Source of the DNA: Stercoripulliclostridium_A sp045577735 | GTDB taxonomy: Bacteria; Bacillota; Clostridia; Christensenellales; DTU072 | Assembly: GCA_045577735.1 (NCBI GenBank) | Contig: JAZNIY010000008.1 | Location: 186,001-250,000 of the forward strand | Length of the DNA: 64,000 bases | Direction of reading: 5' to 3' | Shown: piece after piece, positions 40,329-48,845 of the stretch | Position numbering within the stretch: the stretch's first letter is position 1 | How the letters are laid out: each line of letters begins with the position of its first letter | Made by a program: the position numbers and the translations under genes | The notes under the pieces: model-generated | Seen by the model: the letters and a program-made list of their open reading frames with translations, nothing else | Told to the model about the DNA's origin: nothing | Databases searched by the model: none

Positions 40329-41897
40329 ATGGAAAACAAATTTACACGGAATCAACAACAACAAAATGAATATAAAGCGAAATTAAAGCAAGAATCGAAA
40401 GAGGTCTATAATATTGAAAAATGTTGGGCTTCTCATAAGCCATATAAAGGACTAATTGCTTCACACATAAAACCATATAAACTTTGTGTGCTAGACAATG
40501 ATTCTTATTCTGAGTATAACGTAAATAACGGATTATTGTTGTCAAAGACAATTGATGACTATTTTGATAAGTTATTAATTACCTTTGACGAAGAGGGTAA
40601 AATAATTTGTAGTGACAAGGTTGAGAATGAAATAAAAGAAGAGTTTTCTTTTTATAAGTTAGATGAAAGAATATATAATGTAGAACGCAAAAACTATATG
40701 CGTATACATAGAAGCTTGTTTTACTACAAACATTACTATAATCAAAGTGATATTCCGGCCAATTTAAGAATAGGAAATATGACAATTCCATTTTTTGATT
40801 GTGGCATAAAGCATTATAAAAAGACTTTTATAATTTTTAATAATTCTTTTTGGACAATATGCCCTACAACAAAATTAAAACAAGAATTTATTACTCGAAC
40901 TAACTATAAATTTAAATATTATATTTCTAATGTGGACTTGGCAAACATATTATTAAATATGGAAGAGTATGCTGTTAATTGTGAAATAACGCCATTTCTA
41001 AATACGCCAACCTCAACAATAAATGTTGAAAACCCTAAAGAAGTAATTGAAGAAAATGAATTTAAAATTAGTTCTACAAATTATAGTATTTCTAGTTTTG
41101 AGCCTAACAAATTTATATGTTTTTTAAATAACATTCTTTGCAATGATATCGAAGTACAAAAGTTTAGAACAATTATAAATCTCGCTCTACAAGGGAGGGG
41201 TTTTACGAAAGGTATGGCTCTGTTTGGTGATACTCAAAATATTGACAAGCTAATCTTTATATTAAAAGAAATTTTAGGCACCTATATCATTGATTATAAA
41301 GATACGAAAATTCTATATAAAAAGAATGCTCCCCCAAGTATTCCTAATTGTTGTATAATGGTGTTCTCAAATCACAATTTACCTATTGAACAATATAACT
41401 GGAGCAAAATGATTGATAACTCTTACTTTCCAACTACAATACTAAACATTAATCAGTTTGTTCCATTGGTGACAACAAGCTCGGATAAAAATTTAAATTT
41501 ACGGAATTGTATTAAATTTAGGATTAATGCTACGACAAAGCAGTTTGATATTGATGAAATATTAAGAGAAGAAAATAGTGCTATATTAAATTGGTTTGTA
41601 AACGATGTAAAAGTGTCACATGAAGAGTTTGAATGCATTGTTAAGGAATATGAATTAATAACTAGCGACGCTTCTATAAATGATTGGCTATATAATAATT
41701 GTGATTTTGGTGAAAAGATTAAAACTGAAGAAAAGGCTACTGATTTATACGAAAACTATATTGATTTTACCACCAAAAATAAGTTAATGCCTGCAACGTC
41801 AAGATATTTTTTTATACAAATAAGCAAAATTTTTCAAAAAAAGAGATATGGCTTTGGAATGGTATATCTAGGTATTAAATTAAAAAACAATATTTAA
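40329..41897 (+). CDS. HNH nuclease fused to a degenerate phage-primase-like ATPase
   Basis: 522 residues. The N-terminal ~100 residues fit the HNH_2 type: LIASHIKPYKLC, YNVNNGLLLSKTIDDYFD, LITFDEEGKI; the last His of the motif is replaced, as in several relatives. The C-terminal half follows the plan of D5/SF3 primase-helicases: a bundle, IINLALQGRGFTKGMALFGD at the P-loop place, a later strand CCIMVFSNHNLP, and the end ATDLYENYIDF...RYGFGMVYLGIKL. The P-loop lacks the GxxGxGKS signature, so ATP use is doubtful. The ribosome site is weak. AT-rich island gene; possible anti-phage protein. Confidence 0.75.
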   Translation: MENKFTRNQQQQNEYKAKLKQESKEVYNIEKCWASHKPYKGLIASHIKPYKLCVLDNDSYSEYNVNNGLLLSKTIDDYFDKLLITFDEEGKIICSDKVENEIKEEFSFYKLDERIYNVERKNYMRIHRSLFYYKHYYNQSDIPANLRIGNMTIPFFDCGIKHYKKTFIIFNNSFWTICPTTKLKQEFITRTNYKFKYYISNVDLANILLNMEEYAVNCEITPFLNTPTSTINVENPKEVIEENEFKISSTNYSISSFEPNKFICFLNNILCNDIEVQKFRTIINLALQGRGFTKGMALFGDTQNIDKLIFILKEILGTYIIDYKDTKILYKKNAPPSIPNCCIMVFSNHNLPIEQYNWSKMIDNSYFPTTILNINQFVPLVTTSSDKNLNLRNCIKFRINATTKQFDIDEILREENSAILNWFVNDVKVSHEEFECIVKEYELITSDASINDWLYNNCDFGEKIKTEEKATDLYENYIDFTTKNKLMPATSRYFFIQISKIFQKKRYGFGMVYLGIKLKNNI

Positions 41898-41925
41898 CAA
41901 TATGTTTGTACAATTTATTAATTTT

Positions 41926-41994
41926 GAGATTATCACGTGTGCTTGTTAGTAACAAGGAGCGTCGCGATGCTCCGCCAAACAAGCACACGTGATA
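41926..41994. repeat. Island repeat start with a 17-bp perfect hairpin (A3)
   Basis: gagattatcacgtgtgcttg, as at 38234, begins here, but the copy ends in an inverted arm: tatcacgtgtgcttgtt at 41931-41947 pairs perfectly with aacaagcacacgtgata at 41978-41994. A small ggagc/gctcc hairpin is in the loop. It follows the HNH gene and may also act as terminator or recombination site. Confidence 0.75.
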
Positions 41995-42080
41995 GGTAAA
42001 ACTTAACTGAAATAGACTTGATTTAGGACGACTGAATCAGGTCTTTTTATTGCCTAAAATTTGGCTAAAAAACCTTGATT

Positions 42081-42381
42081 GAGATCCTGGCGTGTGCTCG
42101 TTATATACAAGTAGCCCTAATTTCAAGGTATAAAAATTTTGGGTTTGGGGGCGGAGAAACAGTATAGCGAAAGGTTGTCTCATGCAAGCAAAAAAGTAAT
42201 AGGGCACCTTGCTTGTAAGGTGCCTTGTTTATTTAATGGACACGAACACAAGTGTTCGCTTTCGCCAGGTTTGGTGTGCAAAGCACTCCAAACTAATGCA
42301 CCCTAATCGTTAAAACGATAGGGTATATTTTCTCTGTTTTTCTGCCAGCAAAAAAGACATCCTTGATTGGATGCCTTTTGC
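42081..42381. repeat. Full-length island repeat next to tRNA-Ser (A4-R4)
   Basis: Same order of blocks as 38234-38601, including GCGGAGAAACAG at 42151-42162, and a final hairpin that here runs into the real tRNA-Ser 3' end (ggcggagaaacag). It shows how the R block derives from the tRNA end and its terminator. No gene is seen from 41995 to 42381. Confidence 0.8.
42346..42380 (-). terminator. Terminator of tRNA-Ser
   Basis: Minus strand: aaaggcatcc-aatcaa-ggatgtcttt then T run, immediately after the encoded CCA. The arms extend into a longer inverted repeat of the tRNA end (ctgtttttctgccagc). Confidence 0.8.
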
Positions 42382-42473
42382 TGGCGGAGAAACAGGGATT
42401 TGAACCCTGGCTACGCTTCTCACGTACTACTCCCTTAGCAGGGGAGCCCCTTCGGCCTCTTGGGTATTTCTCC
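42382..42473 (-). tRNA. tRNA-Ser (anticodon GCU)
   Basis: Minus-strand cloverleaf: acceptor GGAGAAA / TTTCTCC, D-arm CCC-AAGAGGCCGAAG-GGG, anticodon arm CTCCC-CTGCTAA-GGGAG with anticodon GCT, a long variable arm (class II), T-arm CCAGG-GTTCAAAT-CCCTG, discriminator G and encoded CCA. It marks the right edge of the accessory island. Confidence 0.95.
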
Positions 42474-42503
42474 GAATATAAATTTTTATTATTAAGATGT
42501 CGT

Positions 42504-42633
42504 GCTCCAATGCTAAGGGAGTATCCCGAAGCAGGGGGACGTAGCCGCCCGGAGAAGAAGCCAGTGGCTTTTTATCAGGCGAAGTCCCGACTTGTCGGAC
42601 CTTCGGCCTCTTGGGTATTTCTCCGAATATAAA
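42504..42633. repeat. Partial tRNA-Ser duplicates in both orientations
   Basis: Bases 42601-42633 repeat 42450-42482 exactly (33 of 33): the tRNA 5' end plus its upstream sequence, same strand. Bases 42504-42523 match the tRNA anticodon arm at 18 of 20 positions, but inverted. Neither has a T-arm, so neither is a working tRNA. Confidence 0.8.
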
Positions 42634-42730
42634 GGGTTATTGTGCGGTATTTTTTTGCGCAATTTTGGACGGCTTCCTTAATTGCATAATAGATATTAAC
42701 ATACATTTTTTCATTTGTCAATCTAATTCT

Positions 42731-42759
42731 TTGACTATTATTGACATTTGGAGTATAAT
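42731..42759 (+). promoter_or_regulatory. Promoter of apgM-alaS
   Basis: TTGACT at 42731 and TATAAT at 42754, spacer 17; a nested TTGACA at 42741 is too close. The RNA start lies after several upstream in-frame codons, so apgM begins at 42788. Confidence 0.9.
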
Positions 42760-42787
42760 ATTTTCAAATTTCACAGTAGGTAATATT

Positions 42788-43990
42788 ATGAAGTATCTAG
42801 TTGTATTGGGCGATGGTATGGCTGACTATAAATTGGAGGCTCTTGGCGATAAAACTCCTCTTGAATATGCCAATACCCCAAATATCGATAGGCTCGCTCC
42901 TCTTTCGCAAATCGGTCTCGTTAAAACCGTTCCCAACGGCATGAAGCCCGGTAGCGACGTTGCAAACCTTTCCGTTATAGGATACGCCCCCGAAAAATAT
43001 TATAGTGGAAGAAGTCCCCTCGAAGCCCTTTCCATCGGCGTAGATATGCAAGAGGGCGATATAGCCGTGCGCACTAATTTGGTAACCCTTTCAGATGAGC
43101 CCGAAATAGCTTGTAAAACCATGATAGATTACTCTGCAGGAGAAATATCGACCAAAGAGGCAAGTGAGCTTATTAAGGCCGTTAAAGAGACCCTAAGTGA
43201 CGACGAATTTTCTTTCTATGCCGGTGTTAGTTATCGCCATTGCATGATTATTAAAAACGGCACTACCGAAACCGAACTTACACCTCCCCACGATATTAGT
43301 GGTAGAGTAATAGGGGACTATTTGCCAAGCGGTAAGGACGGAGAAAAACTCCTTTCACTAATCGAGCGTTCTTACGCCGTTTTGAAGGACCATCCAGTCA
43401 ATTTGGAACGCATAAAGAATGGTAAAAATCCTGCAACTCACGTTTGGTTTTGGGGCGCAGGCACCAAGCCCAGCCTTGATAATTTTGAAGAAAAATATGG
43501 ACTCAAAGGCGCAGTTATTTCTGCCGTTGACCTACTCAAAGGCATTGCAATAGGGGCAGAAATGTTGGCTCCCGAAGTGGAAGGCGCAACCGGAACGCTT
43601 GCAACAAACTGGGACGGAAAAATCGCTAAAGCAAAGGAATGCTTCGAGAATGGCTACGATTACGTATATATTCATTTGGAAGCCCCCGATGAATGTGGAC
43701 ACCAAGGCGACACTTTCGGCAAGGTAAAAGCCATAGAAAAAGTTGATTACGTTGTGGGCGAAATGGTAAAATATCTTGAGTCAAAGGGCGATTTTACCTT
43801 GGTCGTTACCCCCGACCACGCCACCCCAATCGTGAAGAAAACTCATACCTCGGAACCCATTCCATATATGATATACAAGAGTGCAAATCCACAAAATAGC
43901 ACCCTAAAATATAACGAAACAGATGCCCAAAGTGGAGAATATCTACCAAGTGGACAATGCATAATATCAAAAATGTTGGAGACAAAATGA
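42788..43990 (+). CDS. apgM: Cofactor-independent phosphoglycerate mutase, ApgM type
   Basis: 400 residues from ATG 42788 (MKYLVVLGDGMAD). It belongs to the alkaline phosphatase superfamily with metal motifs GDGMAD at the start and VVTPDHATP near the end, plus GSDVANLSVIGY with the catalytic Ser position. This archaeal-type enzyme interconverts 3- and 2-phosphoglycerate in glycolysis; members lacking ThrH/homoserine features are rarely homoserine kinases. Its TGA overlaps the ATG of alaS (ATGA), so the two are translationally coupled. Confidence 0.92.
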   Translation: MKYLVVLGDGMADYKLEALGDKTPLEYANTPNIDRLAPLSQIGLVKTVPNGMKPGSDVANLSVIGYAPEKYYSGRSPLEALSIGVDMQEGDIAVRTNLVTLSDEPEIACKTMIDYSAGEISTKEASELIKAVKETLSDDEFSFYAGVSYRHCMIIKNGTTETELTPPHDISGRVIGDYLPSGKDGEKLLSLIERSYAVLKDHPVNLERIKNGKNPATHVWFWGAGTKPSLDNFEEKYGLKGAVISAVDLLKGIAIGAEMLAPEVEGATGTLATNWDGKIAKAKECFENGYDYVYIHLEAPDECGHQGDTFGKVKAIEKVDYVVGEMVKYLESKGDFTLVVTPDHATPIVKKTHTSEPIPYMIYKSANPQNSTLKYNETDAQSGEYLPSGQCIISKMLETK

Positions 43991-45816
43991 TTACATCAAA
44001 AGAACTAAGAGAAAAATGGATTAAGTTTTACGAAAGTAAGGGCCACACCAATATAGGTGCAGTTTCGCTAATTGGCGACGGTACTACCGGCGTTATGTTT
44101 AACGTTGCAGGTATGCAACCACTAATGCCCTATCTACTAGGTAAAAAGCACCCCGCCGGCACCAGACTTTGCAACGTTCAAGGTTGTGTTAGAACGGTTG
44201 ATATCGACTCCGTTGGCGACGCTACCCACTTCACCTTCTTTGAAATGATGGGTAACTGGAGCTTGGGAGATTACTTCAAAAAGGAAAAAACCGCTTGGTC
44301 TTTTGAACTTTTGACCGAGGTCTTTGGCTTCGATAAGGAAAAGATTTGCTCCACCGTTTTTGAGGGCAACAACTCTGCTCCTCGCGATGAAGAAACGGCA
44401 TCATACCTCAAAGCATTAGGCATTAAAGAAGAAAACATTTTCTACCTTGACAAGTCTAATAACTGGTGGGAACTTGAAGGCACCGTAGGCACTCCCTGTG
44501 GTCCCGACAACGAATGGTTCTATCCTCGCCACGACAACCCTTGCTGTGACAAGTGTGACGTAAACTGCGATTGTGGTAGATACGTTGAAATCGGAAACGA
44601 CGTATATATGCAATACAAAAAGCTCGAAGGCGGTAAGTATGAAGAGCTCGAAAACAAGAACGTTGATACCGGCTTTGGTCTCGATAGACTTCTTCTATTC
44701 CTAAACGGACTAGACGACGGTTACAAGACCGACCTATTCGCTGGTGCAATTGCTCATCTTGAAAGTGCTTCTGGCAAGACCTATGGTGCAACCGAAGCTG
44801 ACACCAAGGCAATGAGAATTATAGCCGACCACACCAGAACGGCAGTTATGCTCATTGGTGACGTTAATGGAATTACCCCCTCCAACACCGGGGCAGGCTA
44901 CATCTTGAGAAGACTTCTCCGCCGTGCAATTAGATACTCCAAGAACTTGGGTATCTCTGCAACCGAAATGTGCGAAGTTGCAAAAATCTTCATAGAAAAA
45001 ATCTATGACGAAGCATATCCTCTTCTCGTTGAAAAGGAAGAATATATCCTTGACGAAATCACCAAGGAAATAAAGAAGTTCGAAGTTACCCTTGCTGGTG
45101 GTATGAAAGAGTTCGAAAAGATCATAAACGGAATGCAAAGAAAGAATGAGTTTATGAGCCTAAAAGACCCCAATTACGTACCTGAAACCGAGATTTCCGG
45201 CAAACAGGCATTTAGGCTATACGATACCTTCGGCTACCCCCTAGAGCTCACCATAGAGCTTGCAAACGAAAGAGGCCTCACCGTTGATGAGAAGGGCTTT
45301 AACGAAGCATTCAAGGCTCACCAAGAACTCTCCAAGGCTCAAGCACAAGCAGCAAAGGGTGGCTTGACCGAAAGAAATGAAGCGACTACCAACTACCACA
45401 CGGCAACTCACATTTTGCTTGCAGCACTTCGCAAGGTTCTTAAAGACGAAACCGTTATGCAAAAGGGTAGCAATATCACCACCGAAAGATTGCGCGTTGA
45501 CTTTAACTTCTCTCGTCCCCTAACCCCCGAAGAAGTAAAGGGTGTTGAAGACGAAGTAAATGCAGTTATAGCAAGCTCCATTCCCGTAACTTGCGAAGAA
45601 ATGAGCGTTGAAAAGGCTCGTGCAGAAGGAGCAATCGGCGTATTCGGTGACAGATATGGTGAACTCGTAAAAGTTTACTCCATCGGCACTTATAGTAAAG
45701 AAATTTGTGGTGGACCACACGCCACCAACACCAACGAACTTGGTACCTTCAAGATTCAAAAGGAACAAAGTTCCTCTGCGGGGGTAAGAAGGATTAAGGC
45801 AATTCTCACCAAGTAA
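43987..45816 (+). CDS. alaS: Alanyl-tRNA synthetase, short form without C-Ala domain
   Basis: 609 residues from ATG 43987 (GGAG 6 bases upstream, overlapping the apgM stop). Class II catalytic core: VMFNVAGMQPLMPYLLG, FFEMMGNWSLGDYF, GFGLDRLL. The tRNA-recognition region and then the editing domain follow with Zn ligands HTATH and CGGPH. The protein ends right after the editing domain (SSAGVRRIKAIL). Typical bacterial AlaRS is ~870 residues with a coiled coil and DHHA1/C-Ala domain, which is absent here. A Cys-rich insertion (CCDKCDVNCDCG) in the core is typical of some Clostridia. It charges tRNA-Ala, unless a second full copy exists elsewhere. Confidence 0.93.
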   Translation: MITSKELREKWIKFYESKGHTNIGAVSLIGDGTTGVMFNVAGMQPLMPYLLGKKHPAGTRLCNVQGCVRTVDIDSVGDATHFTFFEMMGNWSLGDYFKKEKTAWSFELLTEVFGFDKEKICSTVFEGNNSAPRDEETASYLKALGIKEENIFYLDKSNNWWELEGTVGTPCGPDNEWFYPRHDNPCCDKCDVNCDCGRYVEIGNDVYMQYKKLEGGKYEELENKNVDTGFGLDRLLLFLNGLDDGYKTDLFAGAIAHLESASGKTYGATEADTKAMRIIADHTRTAVMLIGDVNGITPSNTGAGYILRRLLRRAIRYSKNLGISATEMCEVAKIFIEKIYDEAYPLLVEKEEYILDEITKEIKKFEVTLAGGMKEFEKIINGMQRKNEFMSLKDPNYVPETEISGKQAFRLYDTFGYPLELTIELANERGLTVDEKGFNEAFKAHQELSKAQAQAAKGGLTERNEATTNYHTATHILLAALRKVLKDETVMQKGSNITTERLRVDFNFSRPLTPEEVKGVEDEVNAVIASSIPVTCEEMSVEKARAEGAIGVFGDRYGELVKVYSIGTYSKEICGGPHATNTNELGTFKIQKEQSSSAGVRRIKAILTK

Positions 45817-45844
45817 AACGCGTTATTTTAGCGAACAACTTCAC

Positions 45845-45909
45845 AAAACAAGAGCCTCCCTCGGTCGTTTACGAGTAGTAAAGTCCCGTCAGTAGGCTCT
45901 TTTGTTTTG
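45845..45909 (+). terminator. Terminator of apgM-alaS with a long loop
   Basis: Arms aaaacaagagcct (45845-45857) and aggctcttttgtttt (45894-45908) enclose 36 bases; the right arm supplies the T-rich tail. Downstream, actccctat / atagggagt form another inverted repeat near 45949-45993. Confidence 0.7.
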
Positions 45910-46051
45910 CCTCGTTCTTCATCTAAACTAAAGGTAAGCCGGCGAAGTTACTCCCTATGGTCGTAGCTACTAATTGGCTAAAATACGTTAGGAAATAGGG
46001 AGTATTAGTCGTCCGTGCGCGCATTTGCGCACTTATTCGCGCAAAATACTA

Positions 46052-46081
46052 TTGCGCACTCGCGTATACGTGTGTTATAAT
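46052..46081 (+). promoter_or_regulatory. Promoter of the secA operon
   Basis: TTGCGC at 46052 and extended -10 TGTTATAAT (hexamer 46076-46081), spacer 18. Confidence 0.7.
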
Positions 46082-46114
46082 AACATGTAAAACTAAAACT
46101 TTGGAGAGTATGAC

Positions 46115-48844
46115 ATGGGTTTCTTTAATTCATTATTCACTAAAGATCGTAAGAATAATGTAACCACTACCAATAATAGCGACTTGGATGACCTTAAGCT
46201 TTTTGAAAGAAAGGAACAGCTAAAGCATAGAAAAAAATTGGAAGTTATCGTCGATGAAATAGAGGCTTTGGAAGGAAATATGCAAGCCCTTAGCGACGAT
46301 CAACTAAGAGAAAAAACCACAGAGTTTAAAGAAAGATTGGCAAAAGGCGAAACGTTGGACGACCTTCTTCCCGAAGCTTTTGCCGTTGTGCGTGAAGCCG
46401 GTAAGCGCGTACTTAATATGCGCCACTATAGAGTGCAACTTATGGGTGGTATCGTTCTTCATCAAGGTAGAATTGCAGAAATGCAAACCGGTGAAGGTAA
46501 AACCCTCGTTGCTACCCTCCCTGCATATCTTAATGCTCTTTTAGGAAAGGGTGTACACGTTGTTACCGTTAACGAATACCTCGCGAAGCGTGACGCTGAA
46601 TGGATGGGTAAGGTTTACAAATTCTTGGGCCTCACCGTTGGTTGCGTATATCGTGAAATGACCAAAGAGGAAAGAAAGGAAGCTTATCAATGCGACATAA
46701 CCTACGCTACAAACTCCGAAATAGGCTTTGATTACCTTCGTGATAACGGCGAAGTCGAGCGTGAACATATCGTTCAACGCGGACATCATTTTGCCATCGT
46801 TGACGAAGTTGACTCCATCTTAATAGACGAAGCTCGTACCCCTTTGATTATATCCGGTATGGGCGAGCAAGCAAGCGATATTTACGTAAAAGTGGACAGG
46901 TTCGTAAAACAACGCTTGAAAGAAGAAGATTATGAAATAGACGAGAAGAACAATCGCGTTTCTTTGACCGAGTCCGGTGTTATGAAGGTTGAAGATTACT
47001 TCAACATGAGCACCATTAGCGAGGAAGAGCAACCCATGCTTCGCATATATATCAGCACCGCTCTTCGCGCAAACCTTTTGATGCACGTAAACAAGGATTA
47101 CATTGTTGAAAACGGCGAAATCGTCATCGTTGATGAGTTTACCGGCCGTAAAATGGTGGGTAGACGTTACTCCGAGGGCTTGCACCAAGCTATCGAAGCC
47201 AAAGAAAACGTTAAAATCAAGAGAGAAAGCGTTACCATTGCTACTATCACCTTCCAAAACTACTTCCGTATGTACAAAAAGCTTTCCGGCATGACCGGTA
47301 CTGCTTTTACCGAGGAAGCCGAGTTTAGAGGCATCTATAACCTTGACGTAGTCAAGATTCCTTCCAACAAAGAAGTGGTTCGCGTGGACGAGCCCGATAA
47401 AGTATATGCTAAACGCGAAGACAAAATCGAGGCTGTTATTGAGGATATCAAAGAGTGTTACGAATATGGTCAACCCGTACTAGTTGGTACTACCTCCGTT
47501 GAAGCATCCGAAGAATTGTCATCAAAACTTCGCAAACTCGGCATAAAGCACAACGTTTTGAACGCAAAATATCACGCAGAGGAAGCAGAAATTATTGCTC
47601 AAGCAGGTAGAATAGGATCGGTTACTATTGCAACCAACATGGCTGGTCGTGGTACGGACATCTTGCTTGGCGGTAACCCCGAAAACTTTGCTAAAAACCA
47701 AATGAAAAAAGAGGGCTTTACCCCCGAACTTATAGACGTCGCAACGGCATTTAACGCCATTGAGGACGATGAGCAAATTAAGGCTAGAGAAAGATATGCC
47801 GAGCTCCTAAAAGAGGCAAAAGAGGAGTGTGCAGAGGAAAAAGAACAAGTCCTTGAAAAGGGTGGCTTGCGCGTTATAGGAACCGAGCGCCACGAAGCAA
47901 GACGTATTGATAACCAATTGCGTGGTCGTTCCGGACGTCAAGGCGACAAGGGAAGCAGTTGCTTCTACCTCTCTTGCGAGGACGATATTGCACGTCTATT
48001 TGGTGGTGATAGAATAAAAGCTACGCTGGAAATGGGTGGTGGAAACATCCAAATGGGCATACTCTCCAAGCTTATTGAAACGGCACAAAAACGCTGTGAA
48101 GAAAACAACTATGCCGTTCGTAAGAGAGTGCTTGAGTACGATGACGTTATGAACAAACAACGTCAACTCATCTATTCCGAACGTAACGAAGTTCTTGACG
48201 GAAAGGACGTTCACGAACAAGTTCTTAAATACTTTGACCCCATTGTTGACGATATCGTTTACAAATATCTTGATGCAGAGGGTGAAGTAACCGATGAAAG
48301 AATAGAAATGTTCAACCGTGATCTCGAAGAAAACTTGCTCCTCTCCGGCACCAACCTTATTACCCACGAGGTATATGAAAACAATAGTGACGAGAAGATC
48401 AGAGAACTCGTATACGATACCTTAATCGAGCAATATGAAGCTAAAATCAAGCGCGCAGAGGAAGAAGGCATAGACTTTAAGGCAAACGAAAGAAACGTTC
48501 TTCTTCGTCAAGTTGACCTTAACTGGAAGCAACATATTGCTGCAATGGACCACTTAAGAAAGGGTATAGGCTTGCGTGCACTCGCCCAACGCGATCCCGT
48601 CATAGAGTATCGCAGAGAGGGTATGGATATGTTTGACCAAATGATAGATAACATTCAAGACAGAACGGCAAGAACCCTCATTAAAGTTGATATAGAGGCT
48701 GTAATCGAAAGGAAAAACCTATTTTTACAAGCTCTCCAACGCCACGTAACCATTCGTAACAACGATGCAAACAAGAACGTTGGCAGAAACGATCCATGCC
48801 CCTGTGGAAGTGGAAGAAAGTACAAGAATTGTTGCGGTAAATAG
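46115..48844 (+). CDS. secA: Protein translocase ATPase SecA
   Basis: 909 residues. DEAD motor with Walker A MQTGEGKTL (about 124-132), VDEVDSILIDEARTPLIISG, second nucleotide fold with GRGTDI and RRIDNQLRGRSGRQGD, and the C-terminal zinc-binding CPCGSGRKYKNCC. SecA drives export of unfolded proteins through SecYEG. Full normal length. GGAGAG ribosome site 7 bases upstream. First gene of a six-gene rightward cluster with prfB 1 base downstream. Confidence 0.98.
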   Translation: MGFFNSLFTKDRKNNVTTTNNSDLDDLKLFERKEQLKHRKKLEVIVDEIEALEGNMQALSDDQLREKTTEFKERLAKGETLDDLLPEAFAVVREAGKRVLNMRHYRVQLMGGIVLHQGRIAEMQTGEGKTLVATLPAYLNALLGKGVHVVTVNEYLAKRDAEWMGKVYKFLGLTVGCVYREMTKEERKEAYQCDITYATNSEIGFDYLRDNGEVEREHIVQRGHHFAIVDEVDSILIDEARTPLIISGMGEQASDIYVKVDRFVKQRLKEEDYEIDEKNNRVSLTESGVMKVEDYFNMSTISEEEQPMLRIYISTALRANLLMHVNKDYIVENGEIVIVDEFTGRKMVGRRYSEGLHQAIEAKENVKIKRESVTIATITFQNYFRMYKKLSGMTGTAFTEEAEFRGIYNLDVVKIPSNKEVVRVDEPDKVYAKREDKIEAVIEDIKECYEYGQPVLVGTTSVEASEELSSKLRKLGIKHNVLNAKYHAEEAEIIAQAGRIGSVTIATNMAGRGTDILLGGNPENFAKNQMKKEGFTPELIDVATAFNAIEDDEQIKARERYAELLKEAKEECAEEKEQVLEKGGLRVIGTERHEARRIDNQLRGRSGRQGDKGSSCFYLSCEDDIARLFGGDRIKATLEMGGGNIQMGILSKLIETAQKRCEENNYAVRKRVLEYDDVMNKQRQLIYSERNEVLDGKDVHEQVLKYFDPIVDDIVYKYLDAEGEVTDERIEMFNRDLEENLLLSGTNLITHEVYENNSDEKIRELVYDTLIEQYEAKIKRAEEEGIDFKANERNVLLRQVDLNWKQHIAAMDHLRKGIGLRALAQRDPVIEYRREGMDMFDQMIDNIQDRTARTLIKVDIEAVIERKNLFLQALQRHVTIRNNDANKNVGRNDPCPCGSGRKYKNCCGK

Positions 48845-48845
48845 T

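Noticed and set aside
42363..42632. 89-codon plus-strand ORF at the tRNA locus
   Set aside because: It is the antisense of tRNA-Ser and its fragments; such frames (EKQGFEPWL type) are a known annotation artefact.
42500..42640. A second functional tRNA-Ser
   Set aside because: Only the 5' end and an inverted anticodon-arm piece are present; no T-arm and no matching acceptor 3' strand.
42611..42787. N-terminal extension of apgM by 59 codons
   Set aside because: The extension contains the promoter and upstream non-coding sequence; the conserved protein starts at MKYLVVLGDGM.
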